Assembly (NCBI RefSeq): GCF_022539665.2
Contig: NC_081340.1
Location: 4,835,357 to 4,899,356, forward strand
DNA from: Daphnia carinata
Taxonomy: Eukaryota; Arthropoda; Branchiopoda; Diplostraca; Daphniidae
Direction: 5' to 3'
Length of the DNA: 64,000 nt
Shown here: piece by piece, positions 25,698-37,452 of the stretch
How the letters are laid out: each line of letters opens with the position of its first letter
Numbering within the stretch: position 1 is the first letter of the stretch
Notes under the pieces: generated by a model
Seen by the model: only the letters and a program-made list of their open reading frames with translations
The model's database searches: none
Told to the model about the DNA's origin: nothing
Made by a program: the position numbers and the translations under genes

Positions 25698-26618
25698 ATT
25701 ATAGACTCCTGATTAAATATCTTTCATTTCTAAAGACATTTGATTAGTATTTGATTCGGATTTAACTCGTAAGCCATCGACCAACTCATTTCGAAGAAAA
25801 ACAATCGTAAAGTTTTCGACTGCTTCTTGCATGAAAGACAGAATCAATTGGGGGCGGGGTTAAAAAACTGCGCACTTTCATTAACAAGTTAGTCTAGCCT
25901 TTTATTTTGTAATCGTCAATATATAAATTCAACGTTATTACAAATAAAAATCACAAATAGAATAACGCGTTTTACTTCAAAATATTGCACTGCCACCTAG
26001 TGACTACCGGCCTAGTGACTATCTACCTAGCAATCAACGTATCACTTGGTTACCCCCCTCCCTTTTGCGAAATTAGCCATACGTTTTAAGATCGATTTTT
26101 GGTTCAAAAAGTTAAGCTAAGAATTTTTACTTCGAAACCTTTCTTCGAAGTCTTTGAGCCTTAAAGCCATTGCGCTTAGAGAAGTTCCCTTTGTTTTTAA
26201 TTATTTTCTTAAAATTAAAATTCATCATTAGTAGTCTAGTACACCAATAACACCATGGACAAATAATAATATAATAAAAGAAAAGTTATAACGTAGAGGT
26301 AATGGGATAATGGGACACGTCCCCTTTTTCAAAATTTTTCAAGCAGGTGCAGCCTTTACCTTTACTTCAATATCGCCACTAGGCGTCTCTGACAATATCT
26401 AACCTAGACCCCTATTAGCCTTCAGCCGAGATAGGCTGTGAAAATTCTACAACCTGGCAATGTTACATAAAATCAAAACAGAGAGGCGGTAGCTGGATTG
26501 TCTGCACACGCTATCGGTTTCTAGTAGTATGTTCTAGTAAACCATAGCATAGTTCTTGATTATCTCCAGCTCCACGTTTTATTGAAACAATAAGAATATT
26601 TAAACGCTCTCGTTGAAA
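25698..26618. promoter_or_regulatory. Divergent promoter region SLC25A19 / VAC14
   Basis: These 921 bases separate two outward-facing start codons. A C-rich patch at 26050-26062 and a locally duplicated CCTAGTGACTA (about 25996 and 26011) are visible. No exon is supported. Confidence 0.4.
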
Positions 26619-29502
26619 ATGTCTGAAAAAGATTATGCTCCATTAAGTGCTGCGTGCGTCAGGGCTCTCAGCGATAAGCTCTATGAAAAACGAAAAGCGG
26701 CTGCCTTAGAAATCGAAAAGTATATAACTTAAAATTTATTAATTGCTTACGTCTTATTACTTTTGAAATACAACAGGATGACAAAGGAGTTTTCAACTGT
26801 GAACAATTCAATACAAATTAAGAAACTGTTGCGTGTTCTGAGCCAGGAGTTTGCTGTGTCACAAAACCCTCATACTCGTAAAGGTGGATTAATTGGGCTT
26901 GCTGCAATGGCAATAGCTCTGGGAAAAGTAAGCTTGGTACATAAAATTTAGTTAATTTTTCATTTAAATCTTGAGGTTTCATTAAGGATACCAATTTGTA
27001 CATGGAAGAACTTGTACGCCCAATTCTTGCTTGTTTCCTGGACACTGATTCTAGAGTTAGATACTATGCTTGTGAATCCTTGTATAATGTGGCCAAAGTT
27101 GGCAGAGGCGCATTGCTGCCACAGTTTAATGAAGTATTTGATGTGTTAGCTAAACTAGTGGCAGACCCTGATCAAAACGTCAAGAGTGGTGCTGAACTTC
27201 TCGATAGGCTTTTGAAGGTAAGCTTAAATTGAAATTGGCTATACATTCTAACTTACGCTTTAAACTGCAGGACATTGTGACAGAGTCAGCTTGCTTTGAT
27301 GTCACTGCCTTCATGCCTTTATTACGTGAACGAATATACACCAGAAACACATTTACAAGGCAATTTTTAATTTCCTGGTTGTCTGTCTTGCATTCGGTGC
27401 CCCATTTGGATCTTCTCACCTTTTTACCTGATATACTTGATGGATTATTCACTATCCTAGAAGATCCAACTATGGAAATAAAGAAAATGTGCGAAAGTTT
27501 GCTCGGAGAATTCTTAAGAAGCATCATCGAAAATCCTAAACATGTAGACTTCCCGTCCATGATCAACATTCTAATTCATCATAGTCAATCATCAGATGAA
27601 CTTTCAAGAGTAATGCAACATCGTCACATCTGAAAATGTGTTAATATTGTTGATTTTTCAATTTTCAGTACACAGCTGTTACTTGGATAAGTGAATTTGC
27701 CATTTTGTCCGGCCCGGCAATTCTTCCTTATACATCTGGTATTTTAACAGCTATTTTGCCTTGCATGGCCTACGACGACGATAGCAAAAAAGGTAATAAC
27801 GTTTAGTTTATTCAAATGTTGTTTTCATCCTGGTTGCATAAGATGTTTGGTTATTTTAGATCTGCGTGAAACAACCCGAATTGTGAATTCGAATTTAATG
27901 CGACTAGTTGATAGCGATAGTGAAAAGAATATGGAACTAGGTTCTGTGGTTCTTGTTTTAGATCAGCATCTTACTCATAATTCGGTTCACACTAAAGTCG
28001 CAGTTTTGAAGTGGATTGAACATTTACTTGGTCATCTACCGAACTCCGTAGGCCTATGCAACACTACATTTCCTTTAACTCAGGATTTTCATTCTTGAAC
28101 TGATTGATGTAGATTCTTCCCCACACTGAGAAATTATTTCCGGTTTTGTTGAACAATTTGTCAGATCCTGCTGATCAAGTCGTAATATTGACAGTGCAGG
28201 CCTTGGCACACATTGCTAGTAAGTTCTTGTCAATACTTTTTCCATCCATGCGTAATCATCGCCATTTAAATCTAGATGCCAAAGCAAATGATGCCATGGG
28301 TGATTCTTATTTTCTAAAATTCATGAAAAGCTTATTAGCGTTATTCAGTAGTGACCGTGGCATGCAAGAAGAACGATGGGCTTTCATAATAAGGTTTGTC
28401 TAACATCGGTCTAAATACGAGTCGTTACTTGTTTAGGATTTTTATATATCTAAATCTATTCTATTCTAAATCTAATTTTTTGTTCTTTTTGTCTCTCTCT
28501 TTCATCTTATAAAATGTTCAGGCAGTTGTGCGTCTTGCTAAGCGCCGAAGATATTTATCGCACATTTGCCGAAATATTAATTGAAGAAAAAAATTGTCGA
28601 TTTGCTTCAGTGGTAAGAAATTTTTATTTTGTGGTTGCCCCGAGTTCAATGACTCGCTTTTGCTTAGATGGTGGAAACTTTAAGCACTCTGTTACTTACA
28701 TCTTCCGAGCTGTTCCCGCTAAGGCGAAAATTGAAGGATCTTAACACTGACGTATGATGATTTAAAATATATTTAACAATTTTATCTATCCTGCACCACT
28801 TCCAGGAGAGTTGTAATCTCTTCGTGATGCTCTACAAATGCTGGTGTCATAATCCGGTAGCTACGGTTGCATTATGCCTATTGACACAAAACTATCTACA
28901 AGCATCGAACCTCATTCGTCACTTGTAAATCACCTTGATGACGAAACAAATCCTCCTGTTCAAGAAATTATTATAGTTTTTTTCCTTTTCTCTACAGCGG
29001 TAATCTTGAAGTTACTGTTGATTTCCTAACGGAGATTGACCAATTAGTTCAACTGATCGAGTCACCAATTTTCGCATGTAAACATTTTATTCTTGCTATT
29101 TCATATTTGGCGTGTTCTAAAATAGACCTTTCATGTAGATCTTCGCATAGAGCTATTGGAACCGGATAAAAATGGCCCTATCGTTCACACCTTATATGGC
29201 TTGCTGATGCTTCTTCCGCAGAGCGAAGCGTTCCATACGCTGAGGCGAAGATTGGAATGTGTTGCACACTTACGTCCTTTAGCTGATAACAGGTTCTGCG
29301 TTTATCCGTATTTTCTCTCTATATGTCTTAATCATATTTCTGTCTTTTAATACCCAGAAACATCGTACAGGCAAAAGACAAAAGGCCTCTAATCAAGGCT
29401 ATCGACTTCCAAAAGCTAACTGAGCATTTCGTGCATGTCCAGGAAAAACACTGCCAATATGAACTTGAAACGAGGATAGCGGGCATGTCGAACCATAAAT
29501 AA
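26619..29502 (+). CDS. VAC14: VAC14, scaffold of the PIKfyve-FIG4 complex
   Basis: HEAT-repeat scaffold controlling PI(3,5)P2 turnover on endosomes and lysosomes. Thirteen exons: 26619-26719, 26777-26927, 26987-27217, 27271-27609, 27669-27792, 27860-28047, 28113-28393, 28522-28612, 28668-28751, 28806-28924, 28998-29077, 29139-29292, 29358-29502. Together they give 695 residues, somewhat below the vertebrate length of about 780. The Fab1-binding N-domain has [18 protein letters not shown] and [21 protein letters not shown]. The C-terminal FIG4-binding domain has [24 protein letters not shown] and [14 protein letters not shown]. The stop codon overlaps a poly(A) signal, AATAAA at 29498-29503. 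Confidence 0.94.
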
Positions 29503-30143
29503 AAAAAAGTTTAGCAGATACTTTAAGTTTGGCTGAAAATCCTATGCAAAGTCAAGAATTTTACCGCTAAACAGTCAACTGAATCTATGAAGATTCCTTT
29601 GAGAATTCATACCCGTGTGTAGGTGTTGTCTTCATCCAGTAAAAAAGCCAGACATCTAAAAAACAACAATTTTTTTTCCTGTCTATGTACTTTTCCACAT
29701 TGCATTCCATTCTAAGCATTTCTTTCTGAAAGAACACTTTCACCTTTCTAACTTGCACTTAGCAACTTCCTTGTTAATTAAGCTTTTGCAATACATGTTT
29801 ATTGTTATTATTGAATTTCGTTCTTTCATATTATATTTATATATGTATATTATTTATGTATAATATTTATTGCACTTTTATCTCACCTCATACAACGTGA
29901 AGGCGAAGTGAAGTACTAGTTCACCTAGAACCATGTTACAAAATTTTCTAAATCTTAAAGTTAGTCTTTAAATTTGAAGAAAAAAACGAAGCCTATCGCA
30001 TGAAGCCAGAAATTTTTACGCTTGACGCTTTGGTATGGCGATGATTGATAAAAAACTATCCACTGCTCTATACCAGTACGCAAAACATTGGTTTTGGTTG
30101 GTTGAATTTTTTATTTCCAGCTGTGTCGCTCTTGCCTTCCTAT
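29503..30143. other. Intergenic: VAC14 3' side and left flank of the repeat island
   Basis: AT-rich sequence with no supported exon. Homology to the right-hand copy of the inverted unit begins only at about 30144. Confidence 0.5.
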
Positions 30144-30695
30144 TGCATAGTATCTTCCTGTGCGAGAGAAAACTAAAAAGTTGTGTCTTAAATTGAATTC
30201 GCCGCCCATTTTGAAATATGTGGCAACGTTGCTTGAGTTTTGTGAATCGCCACCAGTCGCTATTTGATAGTTCATTGTCGTGTGTGAAACATGTGGTGTG
30301 CATCTGACGGGCGAAATACTGGACACATCAGGCAGCAATAGTAAAGTAATACTTGAGTGAATGTTTCGCCAAGAAAATATTGTTAACCAAAGACATTGAT
30401 TCTAATTCTAACAAAAACATTGTTCCACAAGAAACTTTAATTTGAGAATACCTAACGATATTTGAAACTCCTTTTCAAATTACAAAATGAATGGCACATT
30501 ATTAAGAAGAAACTATAAGAAGTAATTCTTTTCATGCTGAGTCATTGTTTGTTTCTTTCTAAATTTTAGGGAATATCACAAGTTTTGAACAAGATGTGGT
30601 GCCTTGGCCCTCGTTGTCTCATCTCCATGCCAGATGGCCATTAAGAAGGATCATAAATGTGTGGCAATATCATTCTTCCATATTCCACTATTGTA
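30144..30695. repeat. Inverted duplicate, block A, left copy
   Basis: This ~550-base block is matched, reverse-complemented, by 36813-37360. Both contain a run that reads on one strand CTPHVSHTTMNYQIATGG then SQNSSNVATYFKMGGEFN. Reading frames past it differ between copies. I do not recognise the product; it may be a fragment of a coding exon or noncoding transposon sequence. Confidence 0.85.
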
Positions 30696-30708
30696 GTATA
30701 TTGTAGTA

Positions 30709-33390
30709 TAGGAAAAGGTGGAAGGAAAAACTTTGTTCTCTAGTAGTGTTTTAGTTAAAATCCTTTTTGTGCAAATTCATTTTTAAAATTGTTTACTTCA
30801 TTTTCAAATGGTTCTGTTCACATTTGTAGTTCATGTGAGATGTTATATATACCAGTTACTGCATTAGATTTACCACTATTGCAAGATGTTTGTTAAGTAA
30901 TTACTACTGTTTTGTTTATCTGGAATGTTGTGTAGGAGTCCATCAGGAATTGCTGGTCTGCAGTAAATTTGTCAGGTATATGTTAACTCTCATCAGCAAA
31001 ATGTTCCGCACTAATTGTGTTTGGGTTTCTTGGTATAGGCTAGGTGATGAACATTAATGAATCAGAAAATGTTTTGCATGGATGGTGAATGTTCTGACAG
31101 TTTTAACAGTTGTGATGTGGTGTATTTTACTTCCACACATCATGGTATTCTTATTTATCAGTTGAATAGTATGGTTAATTTTCTGTTCGTGTAACCTCAT
31201 TTCCTCTTGACTCATCTAGTAGAAGTTGGTTACCTGATACAATGAGCATGGAAAAATCACTTGCGCCCACGTTGACGATAATACGTGTACCGAAGTGTTG
31301 GAAACTAAAATTAAATTTTCTTTACAATTAGGTTTCAGGCTATTTTTATAATTTTTTAATATTTTTACATTTATTGATGAGTCCGCAAGCTCCTAGCTGA
31401 TTTCCTCCTTTAGATACCGCCCGTCGACGATTTGGCAGCCTCACACAATTAAAGAACGTATGCCAAAAAGTAATTGATTCAATCTAATGTATGCAATGTA
31501 TACTAATTACGCCATTCAAAACAATATTCCAGGCCAAAGTGAGCTCTTCCGAGCAGAAAAGTGACGTCGTATCCATTTAATTGAAAATAGGCACAAGATA
31601 ACGCACAATTGGCGTGCTTGTCTCAATGGAGAAATTTTGCCGTGGAACTTATAACCGAAATACCATTGCAGCTGTTCAAAAAAAGAAGTGTATTACCATA
31701 CAGGTGTTGACTAGCTAACAATCCAGAGATACGTCAACTTGCGAAATTTCTAGATGTGTGTGAAGCGCAATCAGCATCCTTGTTGAACTGTGAACCCAAA
31801 TCATGTATTTTCCTAGAAATATCTAGGTTTTTGGATAAATAAATAAAAGACAGTGAAAAAATCGGGCTCAAAAACATGTTAAATCGCTATATTTTTAAAA
31901 TGCCGTTCGTGGTTTTGGTCGCTGTATTTGTTAAAATTGAAATGGTAGTAGCCAATATGGGGGTGGGCGGGGGATTCACGCTCTAAAAGTATGTTTAAAG
32001 AGTTCACATCAGTGCAGTTCCCGTCTCAAAAAAGCAAGATTTTCAATTTTGATGAATTTTTGGTTGTTAATTGGAAAACAAGATGACGCTGCTGTGCCAC
32101 TATTTACTTGCTGACTATATGGGAGCGTTGAAAGCTGTGTTCGAAAGTTTCTGTTAAATATGTCATGTTCCAATGGAAAACTCAAGAAAATCTAATGGTG
32201 CTTCTGTTCGTTTTCATCCCTGAGTGTTTTGGAAGTGAAGCCCACAGAATGCTTGGTGTTTATGGTTTGTGTCTTTTAATCACCTATGTCAGCTGTCAAA
32301 TCAAAAAACTATTAGCAACCTACTACGTTGCATACATCAAACTATACCAGTGCTCATTGACAGGTATAAGACTAGTGTTTTGTTATCAGAATCTCATTGA
32401 CGGATTTTGCTTTTAAGGTTTAGCTCATGAAACTTCATTTGTAAAGAATACTTCCCGTTGGGGAACGTCACCAAAGATGCAAATCCTATGGGTATGAATA
32501 CCATAATATCGTTCTTCTACTCTTTAACCACTCATGGTCTCCTTTCAATCGTGATCTGAGTGGTGCACCATATTCATCTTCGTTGCAGTGTCAACTGTAA
32601 TGACAGTCATTTTGGCAGTTGTAATCTCTACTTAGCCTGCTAACGAACACATACATGTACCTCAACACAATTTCTACTGGTATTTTAAATTTCTCTTGTG
32701 CCTCATATAGTTTGCTTTTTTATTTAAATTGAACATTCAACCATAGAATTGCCAACTCTTAGCCGTCTGCTGCCTATTTGCTGGCCCTACAGTCTTTCTA
32801 GCCATCGGACAGCAGAAGTAAGTCAAATTGCCTTCAACAGTTGGTTACAACAACAATCTTATATTTCCCACTAACTAGCTCTTTTTCTTTACCTTTACGA
32901 TTTAGAACAAAGCCTTCTTCGTCTTCGCCACGCCCGTCATCCCGTCTTCGCCACGCCCGTCATCCCGTCTTCGCTTCGGCCGTCGTCCCGTCTTCGCTTC
33001 GGCCGTCGTCCCGTCTTCGCTTCGGCCGTCGTCCCGTCTTCGCTTCGGCCGTCGTCCCGTCTTCGCTTCGGCCGTCGTCCCGTCTTCGCTTCGGCCGTCG
33101 TCCCGACTTTGCATCGCCCGTCGTCCCGTCTTCGCCTCGGCCGTCGTCACGACTTCGCCTCGCCCGTCGTCCCGACTTCGCCTCGCCTGTCGTCCCGACT
33201 TCGCCTCGCCCGTCGTCCCGACTTCGCCTCGCCCGTCGTCCCGACTTCGCCTCGCCCGTCGTTCCGACTTCGCCTCGTGGCCATGCCGTCTTCGCCTCCG
33301 TTATCGCCTCTTCGTCACCTCGTGGTCGCCTCGTCTTCGTGGTATGGTTGTGTTTTGTTTTATGTTGTATTATATCTTGCAAGTTAACCC
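30709..33390. repeat. Inverted duplicate, block B, left copy
   Basis: About 2.7 kb matched in reverse complement by 37453-40031. Shared landmarks are the GGAAAAGGTGGAAGG-type edge, a TTTCTAGATGTGTGTGAAGC stretch, the frame FGSEAHRMLG (32235-32264), and the terminal GC-rich minisatellite. Open frames are short; the one at 32165-32416 (+) is kept open in both copies but has no known domain. Confidence 0.85.
32914..33343. repeat. 23-bp GC-rich minisatellite, left array
   Basis: Tandem units of 23 bases made of CGTCTTCG, CTTCGGCC and GTCGTCC modules. The first units carry CCACGCCC, the middle ones CTTCGGCC and the later ones CCTCGCCC, and the last part is degenerate. Because 23 is not a multiple of three, successive units rotate the frame, so three units (69 bases) encode a 23-residue protein repeat and every frame stays open on both strands. 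The resulting 198- and 168-codon frames are therefore artefacts of the repeat. Confidence 0.9.
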
Positions 33391-33700
33391 GTTGGCTGCC
33401 ACCCACCCACTTTGATCCCCTTTTTTTTGTAGCTTGACAGGGACGGGCCGCGCTGTTCTGCTCCATGGTCTATCTGCCATGGGGTGGAGCAGCGCCACTG
33501 CCCAAGATTGGCCGAATGGCCCCAAAGGCAATGCACCATAGGGAATCCCTTGATCGAGACGGCGATGTAGACCTGGGATGTGCATTTCCGTAAAGGTCTC
33601 ATCGCCGTCTCAGCCCGGCCCACCCGGCCCCCTTGGTCGCTATCCCTTTGATAGCGACAGTAGCTATTGTAGATAGGTGGCGTGGCAGCCAACGGGTTAG
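33384..33700. mobile_element. piggyBac-like MITE with TTAA target
   Basis: The inverted ends CCCGTTGGCTGCCAC (33388-33402) and its exact complement GTGGCAGCCAACGGG (33682-33696) bound a ~309-base noncoding element. It is flanked by TTAA on the left and TTAG on the right, which fits a piggyBac-type TTAA target with one later change. There is no transposase frame, so it would need a helper in trans. It lies immediately beyond the minisatellite at the edge of block B. Confidence 0.8.
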
Positions 33701-33847
33701 TTTTAAGTGTATTTGTGTATGTATTGTATATTGTGTACTGTGTTATGAAATGTATGTAAAAGTGGTGGATATGTGGGTGGAAGGAGGGACAATAAAAACG
33801 TTTTTACACTATTTACTTTTGTATTTATTATTTCGCTATACATTAGC

Positions 33848-33915
33848 TGACATGGGGATCGAACCCTACTATTCTAGCGTGACAACCACTCGCTATACCA
33901 TTATTCCAACCACGA
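33848..33915 (-). repeat. tRNA-like sequence 1 (SINE-like)
   Basis: The minus strand shows an A-box-like TGGTATAGCGAGTGG, then a B-box-like GGTTCGATCCC, at tRNA-like spacing. It is followed by CATGTCAGCTAATGTATAG, a tail shared with the copy at 34008 on the other strand. An intact acceptor stem is not evident, so I call it a tRNA-derived repeat rather than a functional tRNA gene. Confidence 0.6.
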
Positions 33916-34007
33916 ACTTATTAGCAACTAATGTGGATTCAATAATAAGCTAATGTGAATCGCATATCTGTATACGTATCACAATCCTAAGTGATGTTAA
34001 CATGAGC

Positions 34008-34075
34008 GGATGTGGCATAAAAGTAGCGTTCTGGCTTGCGACGCAAGAAGTCTGTGGTTCAATCCCCATGTCAGC
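34008..34075 (+). repeat. tRNA-like sequence 2 (SINE-like)
   Basis: It carries TGGCATAAAAGTAGC in the A-box position and GGTTCAATCCC in the B-box position, then the same CATGTCAGCTAATGTATAG tail as copy 1. The two copies point away from one another. Confidence 0.55.
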
Positions 34076-34189
34076 TAATGTATAGATAAGTAATTATTAT
34101 TCCACGGACTTAGATTTACACTAGTAATAAAATTAAAATGCAATGCTACAACATTCTTTTCTACATTTAATCTGCTTCAATTATAAAGA

Positions 34190-34254
34190 TCTACTGAGGT
34201 TTGAACCCAAGGTAACATGTATCGCAGCTAAAGGCTCTACCACAGAGCTATGGA
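34190..34254 (-). repeat. tRNA-like sequence 3
   Basis: The minus strand reads TAGCTCTGTGGTAGAGCC (A box region) and GGGTTCAAACCTC (B box/T arm). The arms resemble a tRNA more closely than copies 1 and 2 do, but the acceptor-stem halves do not pair well by eye. Confidence 0.5.
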
Positions 34255-34357
34255 CCTTATGAAAACTGTAGGAAGATAAACATATAGTTGTGCAAGACTG
34301 CACAAACAGCCTAGACGACAACATAGTATATGTGATAATACGAAAAGTTATATATAT

Positions 34358-34424
34358 CTCGTGGCTCAATGTTAGAGCATCGGCGTTGCACGCTGAATGT
34401 CTGGGGATCGGTTCCCATACGAGT
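34358..34424 (+). repeat. tRNA-like sequence 4
   Basis: It reads TGGCTCAATGTTAGAGCAT, then a GCGTTGCACGC anticodon-arm-like hairpin with TGC in the loop, then GGGATCGGTTCCC in the T-arm position. The D arm GCTC/GAGC pairs. The CTCG before and CGAG after could form part of an acceptor stem. It may be a tRNA pseudogene, but TGC would be an alanine anticodon if real. Confidence 0.5.
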
Positions 34425-34769
34425 AAAATAAAAGACAAAATTACTTCAGAAAATATCGAGGCATTACACCTTGTGACTTGAATCTAAGTTGAACAATTCA
34501 AAGAATGTAATAAATATTAATTGAATACTTACAGATAAACCATAAACCAATGGAACGATGCATACCATCAAAGGTGGCAAAAAACAATAAAGGTGAATTG
34601 AGAAATAAAAAATAAAGTTAAACAAAAACAAAGAAAAATAATAATAAATAAAAAAAAAGTTGATAAATGTAATGTGTGAACACAGCGAACACATGCAATG
34701 AAAGAAAACAATTTTCAAAAAATATTTTATAAAAAATTTTTTATTGACAATTCTCTGCACACTAGAATT
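34425..34769. other. AT-rich spacer in the island
   Basis: Mostly A/T-rich DNA, with long A and T runs after 34600. I see no gene, terminal repeat or tRNA-like arm here. Confidence 0.5.
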
Positions 34770-35285
34770 ATTTTTGCAACTTTAAAAAGGCAAAACAGCC
34801 CTTTCAAAAGTTGCCGTCAACCCAGGCAGGGGGAGACACTGCCTTGTTGACCCACCGGGGAGATTACCCGGTGATTGGCTAAGAGAAGCCGGAAGAAGAG
34901 CCGAAGATATGGAACATTTTTACTGGAGCGATTAACCTTTAGTTCGGATTTGTGGGTTGCCACCTCGCCCTCCGTGAACACATCATCGGACTAAGCGGAC
35001 CCCCACGTCCCCTTTCCGGCCAGAGCCCTCCAAACCTCGGTATATGTTATTTTTAAATATACCGTACAGTAGGGGCATGACCCCCTACGGGCTTATTACG
35101 AGTCAAGGGGAAACGGGGCTACGGAAAGGAAGGGAGCCCAGATATGCACTTCAATTTTTGAATTTTAAATACCGTTTGGGGAATATGAATGAAGTGTAGG
35201 AATTCCATCTTGTCCATCCAATCATCACAATTTATTCAACGTCTTGCCCCAAACCAAGAACATTTACAGAGCCAGCGTTACTTCT
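34770..35285 (+). mobile_element. Retroelement-like 3' end, copy 1
   Basis: About 520 bases repeated in the same orientation at 42560-43075. Shared blocks include ATTATTTTTGCAACTT, CCACCGGGGAGATTACCCGG, the frame WLREAGRRAE, a stem (35069-35075 pairing with 35082-35088) around CATGAC, and GGGGAAACGGGGCTACGG. It ends in an A-rich tract (35295-35316), which suggests a polyadenylated retroelement. No reverse transcriptase is present, so the parent family is unknown. Confidence 0.6.
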
Positions 35286-36812
35286 CACCTTTATTAAAAA
35301 AAAAACAAAAAAACATTAACTATTGAACAGAAAATTATGTAGGTTAGATATAGTTAGAAAAAAGCAGAAAATGCTTCTTGTTTACTTACAAGTCCCTTTC
35401 TACAAAGATGAGTTTAGGCTTTGAAAGGTTATTTCAAACTGCAACTTCAGGAAAATCATCTGACTATCACCAAATAAATCCAAGTTTCTGTGCCCTAGAA
35501 AATTTCTCATGTTAAATTAGAATGTTAATGCAATTCTAAATAAATCTCCTACCACATTGAAATGACTTTTTCCCATCAAGCTGGTGCCAACATCAGATCT
35601 TTAAATATAGCATATCAAACAAAACCTGGAAACAAAGCAGAAAGTAACCAGAACTTTTCAGTAAGCTATTAATGGCGTGGTATGCTGCACAACAAGTTTT
35701 CACCAAGAACTTGTGCTTTTACCTTTTAGAATTCAACTGCACATTGGTAACCATCCTAAGGAGGAAAACGATTATGACAATATGGCACACTTGGCGATAT
35801 CCTGGGATTCGGTAAAGCATTTCCAATTCGCGAGGCAACCATTATTATGGCAACCAAACTCGATATAGCCCCCTGACAACGAACAAATTGACAGTTCAGT
35901 AGAGTACTCAGTAACAAGCAATTCCTCCGCTAGATGTCTTCTAAATAAAGGTACTTAAAAAAAATTCACAATTTTTGGTTTCATAGTCACAAAAAATACT
36001 TGTTGCAAATATGTTCGTTTTTGTTTCTGCAAGTGTAAATGGAGTCAATGTCAAGTGTTCCATGGCTATAAGGATAGGAGGTATTCAAAGTCCTAAAATA
36101 AATGTTTTATAGCATTAACCTAGAGAAAAAATTAACAATAGAATGGGCAACATTACCAACCAATCACCAGACAAGGAAAAAAATTCTTCGAAGCAAATAC
36201 AAAGCTACATGGCTGCCAATATGTACTGCTCCTATTTGTGATAACAATGTATGAAAGGTAGTATCAGCAAATGGTTTTATTGTTGTTTTGTTTGTAACCT
36301 AACCTTAAAATTCAAACCTCCCTTTTTCTTTTGTTAGTGATGAAGATGGAATTTTCTGTCCTACTTGTTTCTGTCATAGACTGTGGGGTCCACCGTTACA
36401 AAACTCTACATCAGCAACAATCGTTTCTCACTGCTCAAAACCTGCAAATGTCATGAATGAAAAAATTTTAATTAAAAATAATTTAAAACAGTTGTAACAC
36501 CAAGCATTATTAAACGACTTGCCTAACTAAGGAAACCTCTGGAACCACAATGTTTGTCTCCACAATCCTGAAATGATTGAAATGACAAGCTTTGTTTTAT
36601 TTCATTAATTCTAATTTTTTAAAAAGTACAAAGCCTAACTGCATGGTTGAGCAGTTTGGCTTGATGCCTTTTTTACAAAGCAAGAAGGCAGCAATAACCA
36701 TTATCTCAATGTGCCTGTCGTGCTTACTTTTAAGGACATGAGTTACCATCCATGATAGCAAGCAAATAAATTCTTCTTGCGTTGATGGTATGAAAATAAT
36801 GGCAAAGAATAA
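35286..36812. other. Unassigned DNA inside the island
   Basis: No recognisable gene. Two short stretches after acceptor-like sites could be remnants of exons: 35730-35868 (frame with HIGNHPKEENDYDNMAHLAI) and 36339-36450 (frame with DEDGIFCPTCFCHRLWGPP). I could not assign either to a family. Confidence 0.35.
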
Positions 36813-37360
36813 TACAATAGTGGAATATGGAAGAATGATATTGCCACACATTTATGATCCTTCTTAATGGCCATCTGGCATGGAGATGAGACAACGAGGG
36901 CCAAGGCACCACATCTTGTTCACAACTTGTGTTATTCCCTAAAATTTAGAAACAAACAATGACTCAGCATGGAAAGAATTACTTCTTATAGTTTCTTCTT
37001 AATAATGTGCCATTCATTTTGTAATTTGAAAAGGAGTTTCAAATATCGTTAGGTATTCTCAAATTAAAGTTTCTTGTGGAACAATGTTTTTGTTAGAATT
37101 AGAATCAATGTCTTTGGTTAACAATGTTTTCTTGGCGAAACATTCACTCAAGTATTACTTTACCATTGCTACCTGATGTGTCCAGTATTTCGCCCGTCAG
37201 ATGCACACCACATGTTTCACACACGACAATGAACTATCAAATTGCGACTGGTGGCGGTTCACAAAACTCAAGCAACGTTGCCACATATTTCAAAATGGGC
37301 GGCGAATTCAATTTAATACACAACTTTTTAGCTTTCTCTCGCACAGGAAGATACTATGCA
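36813..37360. repeat. Inverted duplicate, block A, right copy
   Basis: Reverse complement of 30144-30695 with scattered differences. The match stops at TACAATAG on the left and at ATACTATGCA on the right. In this copy block A comes before block B on the plus strand, whereas an uninterrupted inverted copy would have it after. Confidence 0.85.
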
Positions 37361-37452
37361 AAAACCAAATTAAAACAAGGAGGTGGCTGGTTGTCTTTCG
37401 GGTTTACAATGGTAACTTATGTATTGTTGGGAAAGATAAATTCATGTTGCGG

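Noticed and set aside
32841-33437. A 198-codon frame through the minisatellite as a novel arginine/serine-rich protein
   Set aside because: The 23-base unit lacks stops in all phases, so long frames are automatic on both strands; there is no stable start, splice context or domain.
33848-34424. Functional tRNA genes
   Set aside because: Internal promoter boxes are present but full cloverleaf pairing, especially the acceptor stems, is not convincing by eye.
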